DNA from: Skermanella stibiiresistens SB22
GTDB taxonomy: Bacteria > Pseudomonadota > Alphaproteobacteria > Azospirillales > Azospirillaceae
Assembly (NCBI RefSeq): GCF_000576635.1
Contig: NZ_AVFL01000007.1
Span: 124,001-188,000, forward strand
DNA: 64,000 bases
Direction of reading: 5' to 3'
The notes under the pieces: model-generated
Told to the model about the DNA's origin: nothing
The model's input: the letters and a program-made list of their open reading frames with translations, nothing else
The model's database searches: none
Part shown: positions 43,437 to 53,513 of the stretch, in pieces
Position numbering within the stretch: the stretch's first letter is position 1
Layout of the letters: each line of letters opens with the position of its first letter
Position numbers and translations under genes: made by a program

Positions 43437-45308
43437 ATGAGTCCCCGTCCCCCCGATCATTCGGATAACGACCCGACCGTGCCGGACCCGTCCGACGGCA
43501 CCAACCCGACCGGCTCCGCGGCCGAGAGGATCATCGAGAAGTTCGGCGGCATCCGCCCCATGGCCCACAAGCTCGGGATGCCGGTCACCACGGTTCAGGG
43601 ATGGAAGAAGCGCGGGGCGATCCCGAGTGCCCGCCACCCGGACCTGCTGACCGCCGCCGGCCGCCACAAGATAACGCTGGACCAGTCGGAACTCGACGCC
43701 GCCGCGCCGGTCGACGAGCGCACCGCCGACGACTCCTCGCCGATCGGCATCGTGACGCCGGAACGGGTCTCGCCGGACCTGCCGCCCGCCGATGCCCCGG
43801 CGCTGGACACCCCCGCGTCCGACACGGCGCCAAGCGACACTCCCTCCACGAGAAGCACCGCCGCCGCGATGCCGTGGAGCGGCGCCCGCAGCTATGAGCG
43901 GCCCTCCGCCACCTCGACCGGATCTGAAACCACGGGGTCAGAAACAATGACTGGGAAGACCAGCGAGACCACGGCTAGCGAGCCCACGACCGGCGAGCCC
44001 TCCGCCGGCTTGGCGACGGGAGAGCCGATCCACCGCGACCCCGACCCGATCAGGACGCCGGAACCGGCGCATTCCTCGGGCGGCGGCAAGGGTCTGGCGA
44101 CCTTCGCGATCCTGCTCGCCCTGGCCGGAACCGGCGCCGCCGTGACCGCGCCGATGTGGGGACCCAAGGTCATCCCGCAGGTTTGGCCGCCGAGCACTGG
44201 CGGCGCCCTGTCCCAGCAGGTCACGTCGCTGGAACAGCGGGTCCAGCAGCTCTCCTCGCGCGGCGGCGACACGGCTCCCCTGGCGGACCGCCTCGCCCAG
44301 CTGGAGCAACGCCTGTCCGAGACGACCCAGGCCCAAACCAGCGCCCAGGCTCCCGCCCAAACCGGCGGCGAACCGAGCGGTCAGGCGGCGCCGGCCGGCG
44401 TCGATCAGGCCCAGGTCGAATCGATCGTCCAGGAGCGTGTCCAGCAGCTCGCCGGCCGGATCGGCGCGCTGGAACAGCGGCCGCAGAACCCGGCCGGTGT
44501 CGACCGCCAGGCGCTCGACGCCCGAGTCGCTCCGATCGAGCAGCAGCTTCAGGCGCTGGCGCAGGTCCGTGACCGTGTCCAGGGCATCGAGGACAAGGTC
44601 GGCACGCTCGACCAGCAGCAGGGTCAGGCGATCGCCCGACTGCGCGACAGCGTCGCCGGCCTGGAGCAGGAGGCCAACCGCCTCGCCCAGGAGATCAACA
44701 ACACGGCGAACCGCGCCACCCAGGTGGCGGAGGCCGTCAACCTGCGGCAAGCGCAGGAGAGCAAGGCGCAGGCCCTGGTGCTGGCCGCCGGCCAGCTTCG
44801 CGCCACGCTGCAAAGCTCGCGTCCGTTCACCGGGGAACTGGCGGCGGTCCGCGCCGTCGATCTGCGGGATCCGAAGGTGGTCGAGGCGCTCGGCGCGATC
44901 GAGCCGTTCGCCGCCGACGGCATCCCGACCGAGGCGCAGCTGAACCAGGAATTCTCCACGGTCGCCGGCGACATCGTGCGCGCCGGGGTGATCGCCACGG
45001 GTAACGCCGGGCAATGGTGGGACAAGGCGCTGTCGACCGCATCGTCGCTGGTCAGCGTCCGGCGCACCGCCGGCGATGTCCAGGGCAGCACCGCCGAGGC
45101 GGTGACCGCGCGGGCCGAACAGCACCTCAAGGATGGCCGGCTCGACCGGACCATCGCCGAGCTCGAGACCTTGACCGGTGAGCCGGCCAGCGCCGCCAAG
45201 CCCTGGATCGACGCCGCCAAGGCGCGGCTCGCCGCCAACAACGCCGGCGCGCTGCTGACCGGTCAGGCCATCGCCCGCCTGTCGGGTTCAGCCGGAGGCA
45301 ACCAGTGA
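43437..45308 (+). CDS. mic60: Mitofilin/Mic60-like inner-membrane protein with N-terminal HTH-like domain
   Basis: 623 residues. Residues 28-75 (AERIIEKFGGIRPMAHKLGM, then VTTVQGWKKRG) form a carph-isopro-type helix-turn-helix. A long Thr/Ser/Pro-rich acidic linker follows, one membrane helix at about 217-242 (LATFAILLALAGTGAAV), a Gln-rich coiled coil (about 255-465), and the mitofilin signature region near the C-terminus. Alphaproteobacterial Mic60 shapes intracytoplasmic membranes and contact sites, and its gene is characteristically linked with heme genes. Ends with TGATG overlapping the hemY start. Confidence 0.87.
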   Translation: MSPRPPDHSDNDPTVPDPSDGTNPTGSAAERIIEKFGGIRPMAHKLGMPVTTVQGWKKRGAIPSARHPDLLTAAGRHKITLDQSELDAAAPVDERTADDSSPIGIVTPERVSPDLPPADAPALDTPASDTAPSDTPSTRSTAAAMPWSGARSYERPSATSTGSETTGSETMTGKTSETTASEPTTGEPSAGLATGEPIHRDPDPIRTPEPAHSSGGGKGLATFAILLALAGTGAAVTAPMWGPKVIPQVWPPSTGGALSQQVTSLEQRVQQLSSRGGDTAPLADRLAQLEQRLSETTQAQTSAQAPAQTGGEPSGQAAPAGVDQAQVESIVQERVQQLAGRIGALEQRPQNPAGVDRQALDARVAPIEQQLQALAQVRDRVQGIEDKVGTLDQQQGQAIARLRDSVAGLEQEANRLAQEINNTANRATQVAEAVNLRQAQESKAQALVLAAGQLRATLQSSRPFTGELAAVRAVDLRDPKVVEALGAIEPFAADGIPTEAQLNQEFSTVAGDIVRAGVIATGNAGQWWDKALSTASSLVSVRRTAGDVQGSTAEAVTARAEQHLKDGRLDRTIAELETLTGEPASAAKPWIDAAKARLAANNAGALLTGQAIARLSGSAGGNQ

Positions 45309-46759
45309 TGAGCCGCGCGATCTGGTTCCTGATCAAGCTGGCGATCGTCGTCGCGATCGCCATCTACTTCGTCGAGCATCCCGGGTCGGTCACGATCGAC
45401 TGGATGGGCTATGCCATCAACACCTCCTTTGCCATCCTGCTGGTGGTGATCGTGGCGCTTGTCGGCGTCGCGGCGCTGGGCTACCGCCTGTGGCGCGGCC
45501 TGCGTGGCGCTCCCGGCATGATGGGTCGCCGCAGCAGGGCGCGGAAGCGCGAGCGCGGCTATCGCGCCCTGACGCGCGGCATGGTCGCGGTGGCGGCCGG
45601 TGACGCCGCCGGCGCCCGGCGCTATGCCCGCGAGGCCGACACCATGCTGCGCGACCCGCCGCTGACCATGCTGCTGTCGGCCCAAGCCGCCCAGCTGAAC
45701 GGCGACGAGAAGGCGGCGGAGCATTATTTCCAGACCATGCTGGAGCGGCCCGAGACCGCCTTCCTCGGCGTGCGGGGATTGCTGACCCAGGCGATCCGCG
45801 ATGGCAACCAGACCGAGGCGCTGCAACTGGCCCGCCGCGCCAAGTCGCTGCAGCCGCAGACGCCCTGGGTGCTGACCACGCTGTTCGACCTGGAGACCCG
45901 GGCCGCCCAGTGGGGCCGGGCCGAGCAGACCTTGCTGGACGGCATCAAGTCGGGAGCCTTCCCGGCCGAGGCCGGCCGCCACCACCGAGCGGCCCTGCTG
46001 CTGGAGCGCAGCTACGAGTCCGAGTTGGAGGGGCATCACGACGACGCGCTCCGCTATGCCCAGTCGGCGGCCAAGCTGGAACCCTCGTTCCCGCCGGCGG
46101 CCTCGCGGCTGGCGCGTCTGCTGGCGCGCACCGGCAAGCACCGCAAGGGCGCCAAGGTCATCGAGAAGGCCTGGACCGCGCGGCCCCATCCGGAACTAGC
46201 CGACGCCTATCGGGACATCAGCCAGGACAGCGACCCGCTGGCCCAGGTCAAGCGGTTCGAGCGGCTCCAGTCGCTGGCTCCCAACAACCTGGACGGCCAT
46301 GTGGCGCTGGCCCGCGCCGCCATGTCCGCCAAGCTGTGGGGCGAGGCCCGCAACCACCTGAGCAAGGCGCTGGCCGAGCGTCCCAGCGACAAGATCTATC
46401 GGATGCTGGCGGAACTGGCCGAGGCCGAGCACGGCGACATCGCCGCCGCGCGTGACTGGCTGGCCAAGGCCGCCAACGCCGAGCCCGACCCGATCTGGGT
46501 CTGCAAGGAGTGCGGCACGCTGTCCAAGTCGTGGCGCAGCCTATGCGGCCAGTGCGGCGCGTTCGACAGCATGGACTGGAAGCAGCCCAGCGTCGCCGTC
46601 CAGATCGCCGAGCCCAACCGCCTGCCCCCGGCCGCCACCCCGCAACCCCCGGCGCCACCACCCCCGACCACGACCGTGGTCTCGGACGTGACGCCACCCG
46701 GCCAGGGTTCCCCGGCCCAAGGCTCCACCACCTCGCAGCCGCAGCCAGCGACGAGCTGA
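45308..46759 (+). CDS. hemY: HemY-type TPR membrane protein with C-terminal zinc ribbon
   Basis: 483 residues. Two N-terminal membrane helices (about 5-22 and 37-60) precede the HemY_N domain (GYRALTRGMVAVAAGDAAGA, YAREADTML) and TPR repeats to about 395. Then WVCKECGTLSKSWRSLCGQC shows a C-x2-C...C-x2-C ribbon, and the final 60 residues are Pro/Thr-rich. The name comes from the heme operon; a direct enzymatic role is not established. Membrane anchor plus TPR plus rubredoxin-like ribbon resembles LapB. Start overlaps mic60 by one base. Confidence 0.88.
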   Translation: MSRAIWFLIKLAIVVAIAIYFVEHPGSVTIDWMGYAINTSFAILLVVIVALVGVAALGYRLWRGLRGAPGMMGRRSRARKRERGYRALTRGMVAVAAGDAAGARRYAREADTMLRDPPLTMLLSAQAAQLNGDEKAAEHYFQTMLERPETAFLGVRGLLTQAIRDGNQTEALQLARRAKSLQPQTPWVLTTLFDLETRAAQWGRAEQTLLDGIKSGAFPAEAGRHHRAALLLERSYESELEGHHDDALRYAQSAAKLEPSFPPAASRLARLLARTGKHRKGAKVIEKAWTARPHPELADAYRDISQDSDPLAQVKRFERLQSLAPNNLDGHVALARAAMSAKLWGEARNHLSKALAERPSDKIYRMLAELAEAEHGDIAAARDWLAKAANAEPDPIWVCKECGTLSKSWRSLCGQCGAFDSMDWKQPSVAVQIAEPNRLPPAATPQPPAPPPPTTTVVSDVTPPGQGSPAQGSTTSQPQPATS

Positions 46760-46784
46760 GACGACCGGCCAGACGACGATTTCC

Positions 46785-46810
46785 GCGAGCGCCGATCCCT
46801 CGGCGCTCGC
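46785..46810 (+). terminator. Hairpin terminator after the hem operon
   Basis: GCGAGCGCCGA and TCGGCGCTCGC form a perfect 11-bp stem with loop TCCC, 26 bases past the hemY stop. TTTT follows only after about 18 bases, so it may be a weak or Rho-assisted terminator. Confidence 0.6.
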
Positions 46811-46912
46811 TGTGATCCGGTTGACCGTTTTCCCCGCGCTTTGGCCCCCGCGCATCGGCCAAGCGCCTTTTCCGAATCGACAAGCACCGTGCCGCGCGCT
46901 AAACCGCGCGCC

Positions 46913-48205
46913 ATGACCGACACCTCGCTCGCCGCGCGTGGGGCCGCCCTCGATCTGCTCGAGGCGGTGCTGCGCAAGAAGATTCCGCTCGACGACGCGT
47001 TCGACGCGCACGACGGCTTGCACGCGCTGGAGCCGCGCGACCGGGGTTTCGTCCGGTTGCTGGTGGCGACCGTGTTGCGCCGCCTGGGTCAGGTCGACGC
47101 CGTGATCGCGGCCTCCCTGACGCGGGTCGATCCGATCCGCGGCGATGTCCACGACATCCTCAGGCTGGGCGCCGCCCAGCTCGTCTTTCTCGACACACCG
47201 CCCCACGCCGCCGTCGACACCTCGGTCGCGACCGCCGAATGGCGCGGGCTCCACCACTACAAGGGCTTGATCAACGCCGTGCTGCGCCGGATGGCGCGCG
47301 AGGGCGCCGATCTGGTCCGGAAGCAGGACGCCGGCCGGCTGAACACGCCGGACTGGCTGTGGCTGGCATGGCGGACCGCCTATGGCACGCCCCGCACCCG
47401 CGCCATCGTCGAGGCCAACCTGATCGAGGCGCCGCTCGACCTGACGCCCAAGACCGAGCCCGGGGACTGGGCCGCGCGGCTGGAGGGCACCCTGCTGCCG
47501 ACCGGCACGATCCGCCGGGCGTCGGGCGGCATGGTGACGGAGCTGCCGGGATACGACGAGGGCGCCTGGTGGGTGCAGGACGCCGCCGCCGCCCTGCCCG
47601 CCAAGCTGTTCGGCGACATCAAGGGCAAGACGGTCTACGACCTGTGCGCGGCGCCGGGCGGCAAGACCGCCCAGTTGGCGGCCGCCGGGGCGGAGGTGAC
47701 GGCGCTTGACCGCTCGGAGCGGCGGCTTCGCCGGCTCTCGGCCAATCTGGAACGTGTCAACCTGTGGGCCGAGACGCTGACCGCCGACGCCGCCACGTGG
47801 AAGCCCGACCGGCTGGCCGACGCCGTGCTGCTCGACGCGCCCTGCAGCGCCACCGGCGCCATCCGCCGCCACCCGGACATCACGCGGCTGAAGACGCCGG
47901 AGGATGTCGTCAAGCTGGCCAGCGCCCAGCGCAGGCTGCTCGCCCACGCGGTCGATCTGGTCAAGCCCGGAGGCACCCTGATCTACTGCACCTGCTCGCT
48001 CCAGCCCGAGGAGGGCGAACAGCGGATCGACCACCTGCTGGCCTCCGGAGCGCCGGTCGAGCGCTCGCCGGTCGATCCCGCCGAATTGGGCGGCTTGGCC
48101 GAACTGATCAACGACCGGGGCGAGGTCCGCACGCTGCCCGGCCAGCTGGCCGAGCTGGGCGGCATCGACGGCTTCTTCATCGCGCGGCTGAAGCGCACGA
48201 CCTAA
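46913..48205 (+). CDS. rsmB: RsmB-family 16S rRNA (cytosine-C5)-methyltransferase
   Basis: 430 residues. An N-terminal NusB-like domain (FVRLLVATVLRRLGQVD, RGDVHDILRLGAAQLVFL) precedes the catalytic domain with the SAM motif CAAPGGKT (about 245-252), DAPCSATG (nearby Cys about 311) and YCTCSLQPEEG (catalytic Cys about 359). RsmB methylates C967 of 16S rRNA. Start ATG 46913 is preferred since upstream residues lack similarity. Confidence 0.93.
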   Translation: MTDTSLAARGAALDLLEAVLRKKIPLDDAFDAHDGLHALEPRDRGFVRLLVATVLRRLGQVDAVIAASLTRVDPIRGDVHDILRLGAAQLVFLDTPPHAAVDTSVATAEWRGLHHYKGLINAVLRRMAREGADLVRKQDAGRLNTPDWLWLAWRTAYGTPRTRAIVEANLIEAPLDLTPKTEPGDWAARLEGTLLPTGTIRRASGGMVTELPGYDEGAWWVQDAAAALPAKLFGDIKGKTVYDLCAAPGGKTAQLAAAGAEVTALDRSERRLRRLSANLERVNLWAETLTADAATWKPDRLADAVLLDAPCSATGAIRRHPDITRLKTPEDVVKLASAQRRLLAHAVDLVKPGGTLIYCTCSLQPEEGEQRIDHLLASGAPVERSPVDPAELGGLAELINDRGEVRTLPGQLAELGGIDGFFIARLKRTT

Positions 48206-48306
48206 CCGTTACCAACCCACCCCGCCGGCACGGGAGCCATGTGTGATCTTGCGCACACCCCGCTTGACTTGGTAGGACAGCTTCGGCTCCTTAGGACAAT
48301 TTCGCC

Positions 48307-48969
48307 ATGCGACACTCGACCCTGATCGCCCCAAGCATCCTGTCGGCCGACTTCGCCCGGCTGGGCGAGGAGGTGCGCGCGATCGACGCCGCTGGCGCCG
48401 ACTATGTCCATATCGATGTGATGGACGGGCATTTCGTGCCGAACATCACCATCGGTCCGGCCGTCGTGGCAGCGTTGCGGCCCCACAGCGCCAAGGTGTT
48501 CGACGTCCACCTGATGATCTCGCCGGTCGATCCGTTCATCGCCGACTTCGCCAAGGCCGGCGCCGATATCATCACGGTCCATCCCGAGGCCGGCGCCCAT
48601 ACCCACCGCACCATCCAGCTGATCAAGTCGCTGGGCAAGAAGGCCGGAGTGTCGCTCAATCCGGCGACCCCGGTCTCGGCGGTGGATTACCTGCTGAACG
48701 ACCTGGACCTGATCCTGGTGATGAGCGTCAATCCCGGCTTCGGCGGGCAAAGCTTCATCCGGTCGCAATTGGACAAGATCCGCCACCTGCGCCGGCTGAT
48801 CGACGCCAGCGGCCGGAACATCGACCTGCAGGTTGATGGCGGCATCAATTTCGAGACGGCTCCGCTGGCGATCGAGGCCGGCGCCGATGTGCTGGTCGCC
48901 GGCACCGCGACCTTCACCGGCGGGCCTGACGCCTATGCCGGCAATATCCAGCGGCTACGGGGTGCCTGA
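48307..48969 (+). CDS. rpe: Ribulose-phosphate 3-epimerase
   Basis: 220 residues, TIM barrel. [16 protein letters not shown], the metal-binding [33 protein letters not shown] and LQVDGGIN are all family signatures. It interconverts ribulose 5-phosphate and xylulose 5-phosphate. Followed after 6 bp by the heparinase-like gene, and so probably co-transcribed. Confidence 0.97.
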   Translation: MRHSTLIAPSILSADFARLGEEVRAIDAAGADYVHIDVMDGHFVPNITIGPAVVAALRPHSAKVFDVHLMISPVDPFIADFAKAGADIITVHPEAGAHTHRTIQLIKSLGKKAGVSLNPATPVSAVDYLLNDLDLILVMSVNPGFGGQSFIRSQLDKIRHLRRLIDASGRNIDLQVDGGINFETAPLAIEAGADVLVAGTATFTGGPDAYAGNIQRLRGA

Positions 48970-48975
48970 GGCGGG

Positions 48976-50631
48976 ATGACTGGCCAGCGCGACACTTTCA
49001 GCTGGCTGAAGCAGGGCGCGCGGGCGTTCGCCTTCGGCAATCCACTGTACGGGCTCACGCTGGGCGGCCGCCCCGTCTCCGGGCTGGCGACCGTTCCCAA
49101 CGACCCCTGGCCTGGCGACGCCGACCTGGGCGCCGCCGTGATGGACGGCGTCTTCCCCTTCGCCGGCGAGGTCATGCACGCGGAGGACCCGGTCTGGGTC
49201 CCGCCCGCGGGGTTCGGGCCAACCTGGATCGCGCGGATGAACGCCTTCGATTGGCTGCGCGACCTGCGCGCCATCGGCGGCGACGCGCCGCGCCGGCAGG
49301 CGCGCCTGCTGATCGCCGGCTGGCTCGACCAGAACCATGGCTGGAACCACGCCTCGTGGGCTCCCGACGTGCTGGGCTCCCGCATCGCCAACTGGATCGG
49401 CCAGCACGACTTCTATTGCCAGAGCGCCGACGACGCCTTCCGCGGCAGGGTGTTCGAGAGCCTGGCGCGCCAGACCCGCCATCTGGCGCGGGTGACGCCC
49501 GGCCCGCTCCAGGGTGCCGCGTTGCTGACCGCGATCAAGGGCCTGATCTATGGCGGGCTGTGCCTGCCCGGCTGCGAGAAGCACGTGCCCACCGCCATCC
49601 GGCTGCTGGAGCGTGAATTGCCGCTCCAGGTGCTGCCCGACGGCGGCCATGTCGAGCGCAATCCCGAGCGGCACATGCAGGTGCTGCGTCACCTGATCGA
49701 CCTGCGCGCGGTGCTGCGCGCGGCCCGCTACGAGGTGCCGGAGGCGCTTCAGCACGCGATCGACCGGATGACCCCGGCGCTGCGCTTCTTCCGCCATGGC
49801 GACGGCGGACTGGCGCTGTTCAACGGCGGACGCGAAGGCGATCCGGCCATGACCGACACGGTGCTGGCCCAATCCGACGCGCGCGGCCGCCCGTTGAAGA
49901 GCGCTCCCCATTGCGGGTTCGAGCGGATGCTGGCCGGCCGCACCACGGTGGTGATGGACACCGGCAAGGCGCCGCCTCCGGGATTGGACCAGGACGCCCA
50001 CGCCGGCACGCTCAGCTTCGAGATGACGATCGGGCGCGAGCGGCTGATCGTCAACTGCGGCGCCCATCCCAGCCGGTTCGGCCCGTGGCGCGGCGCCTTG
50101 GCCGCGACGGCGGCCCATTCGACCCTGGCGGTGGCCGAGACCAATTCGGCGGAGGTGTTCGAGGACGGTGGCCTGGGCCGCCGGCCCAACCGGATCACCT
50201 GCGAGCGGATCGAGGAGGATGGCTCGACCCTGGTCGAGGCGACCCACGACGGCTATGTCCGCGCCTTCGGCCTGCTGCACCGGCGCCGGCTGTATCTCGC
50301 CAACAACGGCGACGACCTGCGCGGCGAGGACAAGCTGGAAGGTCCCGCCGGACATGGCTACGCGCTCCGCTTCCATCTCCACCCCGGTGTCACCGCCACC
50401 GTCTCGCCCAACGGGAACTCCGCCCTGCTCCGGCTGCCGAGCGGATCGCTGTGGCGCCTGCGGGCGACCGGCGGCACCTTCGCGGTTTCCGAGAGCATCT
50501 ATCTCGGCGGCGGGTTCGGCGACGGCGATGAGCCGCGCCGGACCAGCCAGATCGTCGTCACCGGCGACACCATGTCCGATGTCACGGTGATCAAATGGGC
50601 GCTACGCCGCGAGAAGAAGCAGCAGCCCTAG
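48976..50631 (+). CDS. Heparinase II/III family protein
   Basis: 551 residues. N-terminal alpha/alpha-toroid (NAFDWLRDLRAIGGDAPRRQ, WLDQNHGWNHASWAPDVLGS) and C-terminal beta-sandwich (RERLIVNCGAHPSRFGPWR, AAHSTLAVAETNSAEVF, HDGYVRAFGLLHRRRLYL) match the family long found between rpe and purH in alphaproteobacteria. No signal peptide is visible, which suggests that it is a cytoplasmic protein or exported otherwise. True polysaccharide-lyase activity is not demonstrated for this subgroup. Ends at a terminator. Confidence 0.9.
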   Translation: MTGQRDTFSWLKQGARAFAFGNPLYGLTLGGRPVSGLATVPNDPWPGDADLGAAVMDGVFPFAGEVMHAEDPVWVPPAGFGPTWIARMNAFDWLRDLRAIGGDAPRRQARLLIAGWLDQNHGWNHASWAPDVLGSRIANWIGQHDFYCQSADDAFRGRVFESLARQTRHLARVTPGPLQGAALLTAIKGLIYGGLCLPGCEKHVPTAIRLLERELPLQVLPDGGHVERNPERHMQVLRHLIDLRAVLRAARYEVPEALQHAIDRMTPALRFFRHGDGGLALFNGGREGDPAMTDTVLAQSDARGRPLKSAPHCGFERMLAGRTTVVMDTGKAPPPGLDQDAHAGTLSFEMTIGRERLIVNCGAHPSRFGPWRGALAATAAHSTLAVAETNSAEVFEDGGLGRRPNRITCERIEEDGSTLVEATHDGYVRAFGLLHRRRLYLANNGDDLRGEDKLEGPAGHGYALRFHLHPGVTATVSPNGNSALLRLPSGSLWRLRATGGTFAVSESIYLGGGFGDGDEPRRTSQIVVTGDTMSDVTVIKWALRREKKQQP

Positions 50632-50651
50632 AGCAGACCCAACTTGGCCAT

Positions 50652-50675
50652 GCCCCCGGATAGCAAGCCGGGGGC
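50652..50675 (+). terminator. Hairpin between the heparinase-like gene and purH
   Basis: GCCCCCGG and CCGGGGGC form a perfect 8-bp stem with an 8-base loop, followed by CTTGTATTT. It lies 20 bases past the stop and 28 bases before the purH ATG, so it could be a terminator or an attenuator for purH. Confidence 0.55.
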
Positions 50676-50702
50676 CTTGTATTTCGCAGGATACCGCCCG
50701 TC

Positions 50703-52289
50703 ATGACCGCCGATCTCGTCCGCGTCACCCGCGCCCTCATTTCCGTTTCCGACAAGACCGGTCTGGTACCGTTCGGCCAAGCCCTCGCGGCGCGCGGTGT
50801 CGAGATCCTGTCGACCGGCGGTTCCGCCCAGCAGCTGCGCGACGCCGGCGTGCCGGTGACCGAGGTCGGCGACCACACCGGCTTCCCCGAGATGATGGAC
50901 GGCCGGGTCAAGACGCTGCACCCGCGGGTCCATGGCGGCATCCTGGCGCGCCGCGACCTGGAAAGCCACCAGGAGGCCATGACGACCCACGGCATCACGC
51001 CGATCGATCTGGTGGTGGTCAACCTCTACCCGTTCGAGGCGACCGTCGCGCGCGGCGCCGCCTTCGAGGATTGCGTCGAGAACATCGACATCGGTGGCCC
51101 GGCGATGATCCGCAGCGCCGCCAAGAACCACGGCTTCGTCGCGGTCCTGACCGATCCCGCCGAATACGAGGCGGTGCTGACCGAGCTGGAGTCGAACGAC
51201 GGCGCAACCACGCTGGCGCTGCGCCGCCGGCTGGCGGCCTCCGCCTATGCCCGCACGGCGGCTTACGACTCGGCGATCAGCCAGTGGTTCGCCGGCCAGA
51301 ACGACGAGACCTTCCCGGCCCGCGTGACGGTCGCCGGCAGCCTGCGCCAGACGCTGCGCTATGGCGAGAACCCGCATCAGGCGGCGGCATTCTATGTCAG
51401 CGGCATCGACGGCCGGCCCGGCATCGCGACCGCGACCCAGCTCCAGGGCAAGGAGCTGAGCTACAACAACCTGAACGACACGGACGCCGCCTTCGAGCTG
51501 GTCGCCGAGTTCGAGCGGCCCGCCGTCGCCATCATCAAGCACGCCAACCCGTGCGGCGTCGCCGAGGGTGAAAGCCTGTCCGAGGCCTATGCCCGTGCCC
51601 TGGAATGCGACCCGGTCAGCGCGTTCGGCGGCATCATCGCGGTCAACCGCGTGCTGGACGCGGCGACCGCCGAGCAGGTCGCCAAGCTGTTCGCCGAGGT
51701 GGTCATCGCCCCCGACGCCGATGACGAGGCCAAGGCCTTCCTGGCCGCCAAGAAGAACCTGCGCGTGCTGCTGACCGGCGCCATGCCCGATCCGGCGGCT
51801 CCCGGCATGACGGTGCGGACGGTGGCGGGCGGCTTCCTGTTCCAGACCCGCGACAGCGGGCGGATCAGCCTGCCCGACCTGAAGGTGGTGACCAAGCGGG
51901 CGCCAACGGCCGAGGAGCTGAACGACCTGCTGTTCGCCTTCCGCGTCGCCAAGCATGTCAAGTCGAACGCCATCGTCTACGCCAAGAACGGCGCCACCGT
52001 CGGCGTCGGGGCCGGCCAGATGAGCCGGGTCGACAGCTCGCGCATCGCGGCTTGGAAATCGGCCGACGCCGCCAAGGCGGCTGGCCGGGCGGAGGCCGGG
52101 ACGATCGGGTCCGTCGTGGCGTCGGACGCGTTCTTCCCCTTCGCCGATGGTCTGCTGGCCGCCGCCGACGCCGGGGCGACCGCGATCATCCAGCCGGGCG
52201 GCTCGATGCGCGACGCCGAGGTGATTGCCGCCGCCGACGAGCGCGGCCTGGCGATGGTCATGACCGGCATGCGCCACTTCCGCCACTAA
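50703..52289 (+). CDS. purH: Bifunctional AICAR transformylase/IMP cyclohydrolase
   Basis: 528 residues. The N-terminal IMP cyclohydrolase domain shows [21 protein letters not shown] and [20 protein letters not shown]. The C-terminal transformylase domain has [13 protein letters not shown], the catalytic [11 protein letters not shown], and [11 protein letters not shown]. It performs the last two steps of purine synthesis. The ATG is 28 bases after a hairpin that may attenuate it. Confidence 0.98.
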   Translation: MTADLVRVTRALISVSDKTGLVPFGQALAARGVEILSTGGSAQQLRDAGVPVTEVGDHTGFPEMMDGRVKTLHPRVHGGILARRDLESHQEAMTTHGITPIDLVVVNLYPFEATVARGAAFEDCVENIDIGGPAMIRSAAKNHGFVAVLTDPAEYEAVLTELESNDGATTLALRRRLAASAYARTAAYDSAISQWFAGQNDETFPARVTVAGSLRQTLRYGENPHQAAAFYVSGIDGRPGIATATQLQGKELSYNNLNDTDAAFELVAEFERPAVAIIKHANPCGVAEGESLSEAYARALECDPVSAFGGIIAVNRVLDAATAEQVAKLFAEVVIAPDADDEAKAFLAAKKNLRVLLTGAMPDPAAPGMTVRTVAGGFLFQTRDSGRISLPDLKVVTKRAPTAEELNDLLFAFRVAKHVKSNAIVYAKNGATVGVGAGQMSRVDSSRIAAWKSADAAKAAGRAEAGTIGSVVASDAFFPFADGLLAAADAGATAIIQPGGSMRDAEVIAAADERGLAMVMTGMRHFRH

Positions 52290-52315
52290 ATCCGTCTCGG
52301 CGGTGGGTCACGGCC

Positions 52316-53482
52316 ATGCGGAGCGTCGAACTGTTCAGCGGATGCGGTGGACTGGCGCTGGGCATGGCGCGGGCGGGTTTCCACCACGTCCGGATGGTCG
52401 AGTGGAACCGCGACGCCTGCGCCACCCTGGCGCTGAACAAGGCGGAGCAGGTCGAGCACGCCGGCGATTGGACCGTCCTGCAGGGGGATGTCCGGACGGT
52501 CGACTGGTCCGATATGGGCGGCGACGGGGGCGGTGCGGTCGATCTGGTCGCCGGCGGCCCGCCCTGCCAGCCCTTCTCGATCGGCGGCAAGCATGGCGGC
52601 GACGCCGACGCCCGCGACATGTGGCCGGAGGCGATCCGCGCCGTCCGCGACCTGAAACCGGCAGGCTTCCTGTTCGAGAACGTGCGCGGGCTGGTCCGCC
52701 CGGCCTTTGCCGGCTATCTGTCCCTGATCACCGCGCGACTGGGGCATCCGGCCATCGGCCCCCTGGAAGGCGAATCCCCGGCCGACCACTTGGCTCGGCT
52801 GCTGGCCCTGGATGATTTGGCCGAGTACCGCGTGCTGGTGACGAAGGTCAACGCCGCCGACCATGGCGTGGCGCAGAAGCGCCACCGGGTCGTCGTGTCG
52901 GGTCTCCACCGCGATCTGGACGCCTCGGTGACACCCCTGGCGCCAACCCACTCGCGCCTCCGATTGCTGTGGGACCAATGGGTGACGGGCGACTACTGGG
53001 AGCGCCATGGCATGGCGAGGCCGGCCGGCGGCCCCATCTCCACCACCGATCGTGTCACGGTCCAGCGTCTGCTGGCCTTGGGAGAGGTTCCGAGGGAAGC
53101 GCCGTGGCGCACGGTGCGCGACGCGCTGGCCGGGCTCGGCGAACCGGACGGGCGGAACGGCCATCTGTTCCAGCCGGGGGCCCGCGCCTATCCCGGCCAT
53201 ACCGGCAGCCCGTTGGACGAACCCGCAAAGGCCCTGAAGGCCGGCGATCATGGGGTGCCGGGCGGCGAGAACATGATGGTCCGCGACGACGGGTCCGTCC
53301 GCTACTTCACCGTCCGCGAGGCGGCGCGCCTGCAAGGCTTTCCGGATACCTGGCGCTTCGCCACATCGTGGTCCGAGACCATGCGCCAGCTCGGCAACGC
53401 GGTTCCGGTGGAGCTTGGGGAGGCGGTCGGCCATTGGATGGCGGGGATGCTGAGGGCGCCGACGGTTCTACAGGCGGCTTGA
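52316..53482 (+). CDS. DNA (cytosine-5-)-methyltransferase
   Basis: 388 residues. All motifs of a C5 enzyme are visible: I ELFSGCGGLALGMARAG, IV GGPPCQPFSIGG with catalytic Cys84, VI FENVRGL, VIII QKRHRVVVSG and X GNAVPVELGEAVG, with a target-recognition region between. It transfers a methyl from SAM to C5 of cytosine in a short site that cannot be inferred. Only 26 bp after purH. A Vsr gene follows after 31 bp, but no restriction endonuclease gene is adjacent. Confidence 0.93.
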   Translation: MRSVELFSGCGGLALGMARAGFHHVRMVEWNRDACATLALNKAEQVEHAGDWTVLQGDVRTVDWSDMGGDGGGAVDLVAGGPPCQPFSIGGKHGGDADARDMWPEAIRAVRDLKPAGFLFENVRGLVRPAFAGYLSLITARLGHPAIGPLEGESPADHLARLLALDDLAEYRVLVTKVNAADHGVAQKRHRVVVSGLHRDLDASVTPLAPTHSRLRLLWDQWVTGDYWERHGMARPAGGPISTTDRVTVQRLLALGEVPREAPWRTVRDALAGLGEPDGRNGHLFQPGARAYPGHTGSPLDEPAKALKAGDHGVPGGENMMVRDDGSVRYFTVREAARLQGFPDTWRFATSWSETMRQLGNAVPVELGEAVGHWMAGMLRAPTVLQAA

Positions 53483-53513
53483 AGCGACGTTTCCCGCCCT
53501 CACTTGTTCAGGG

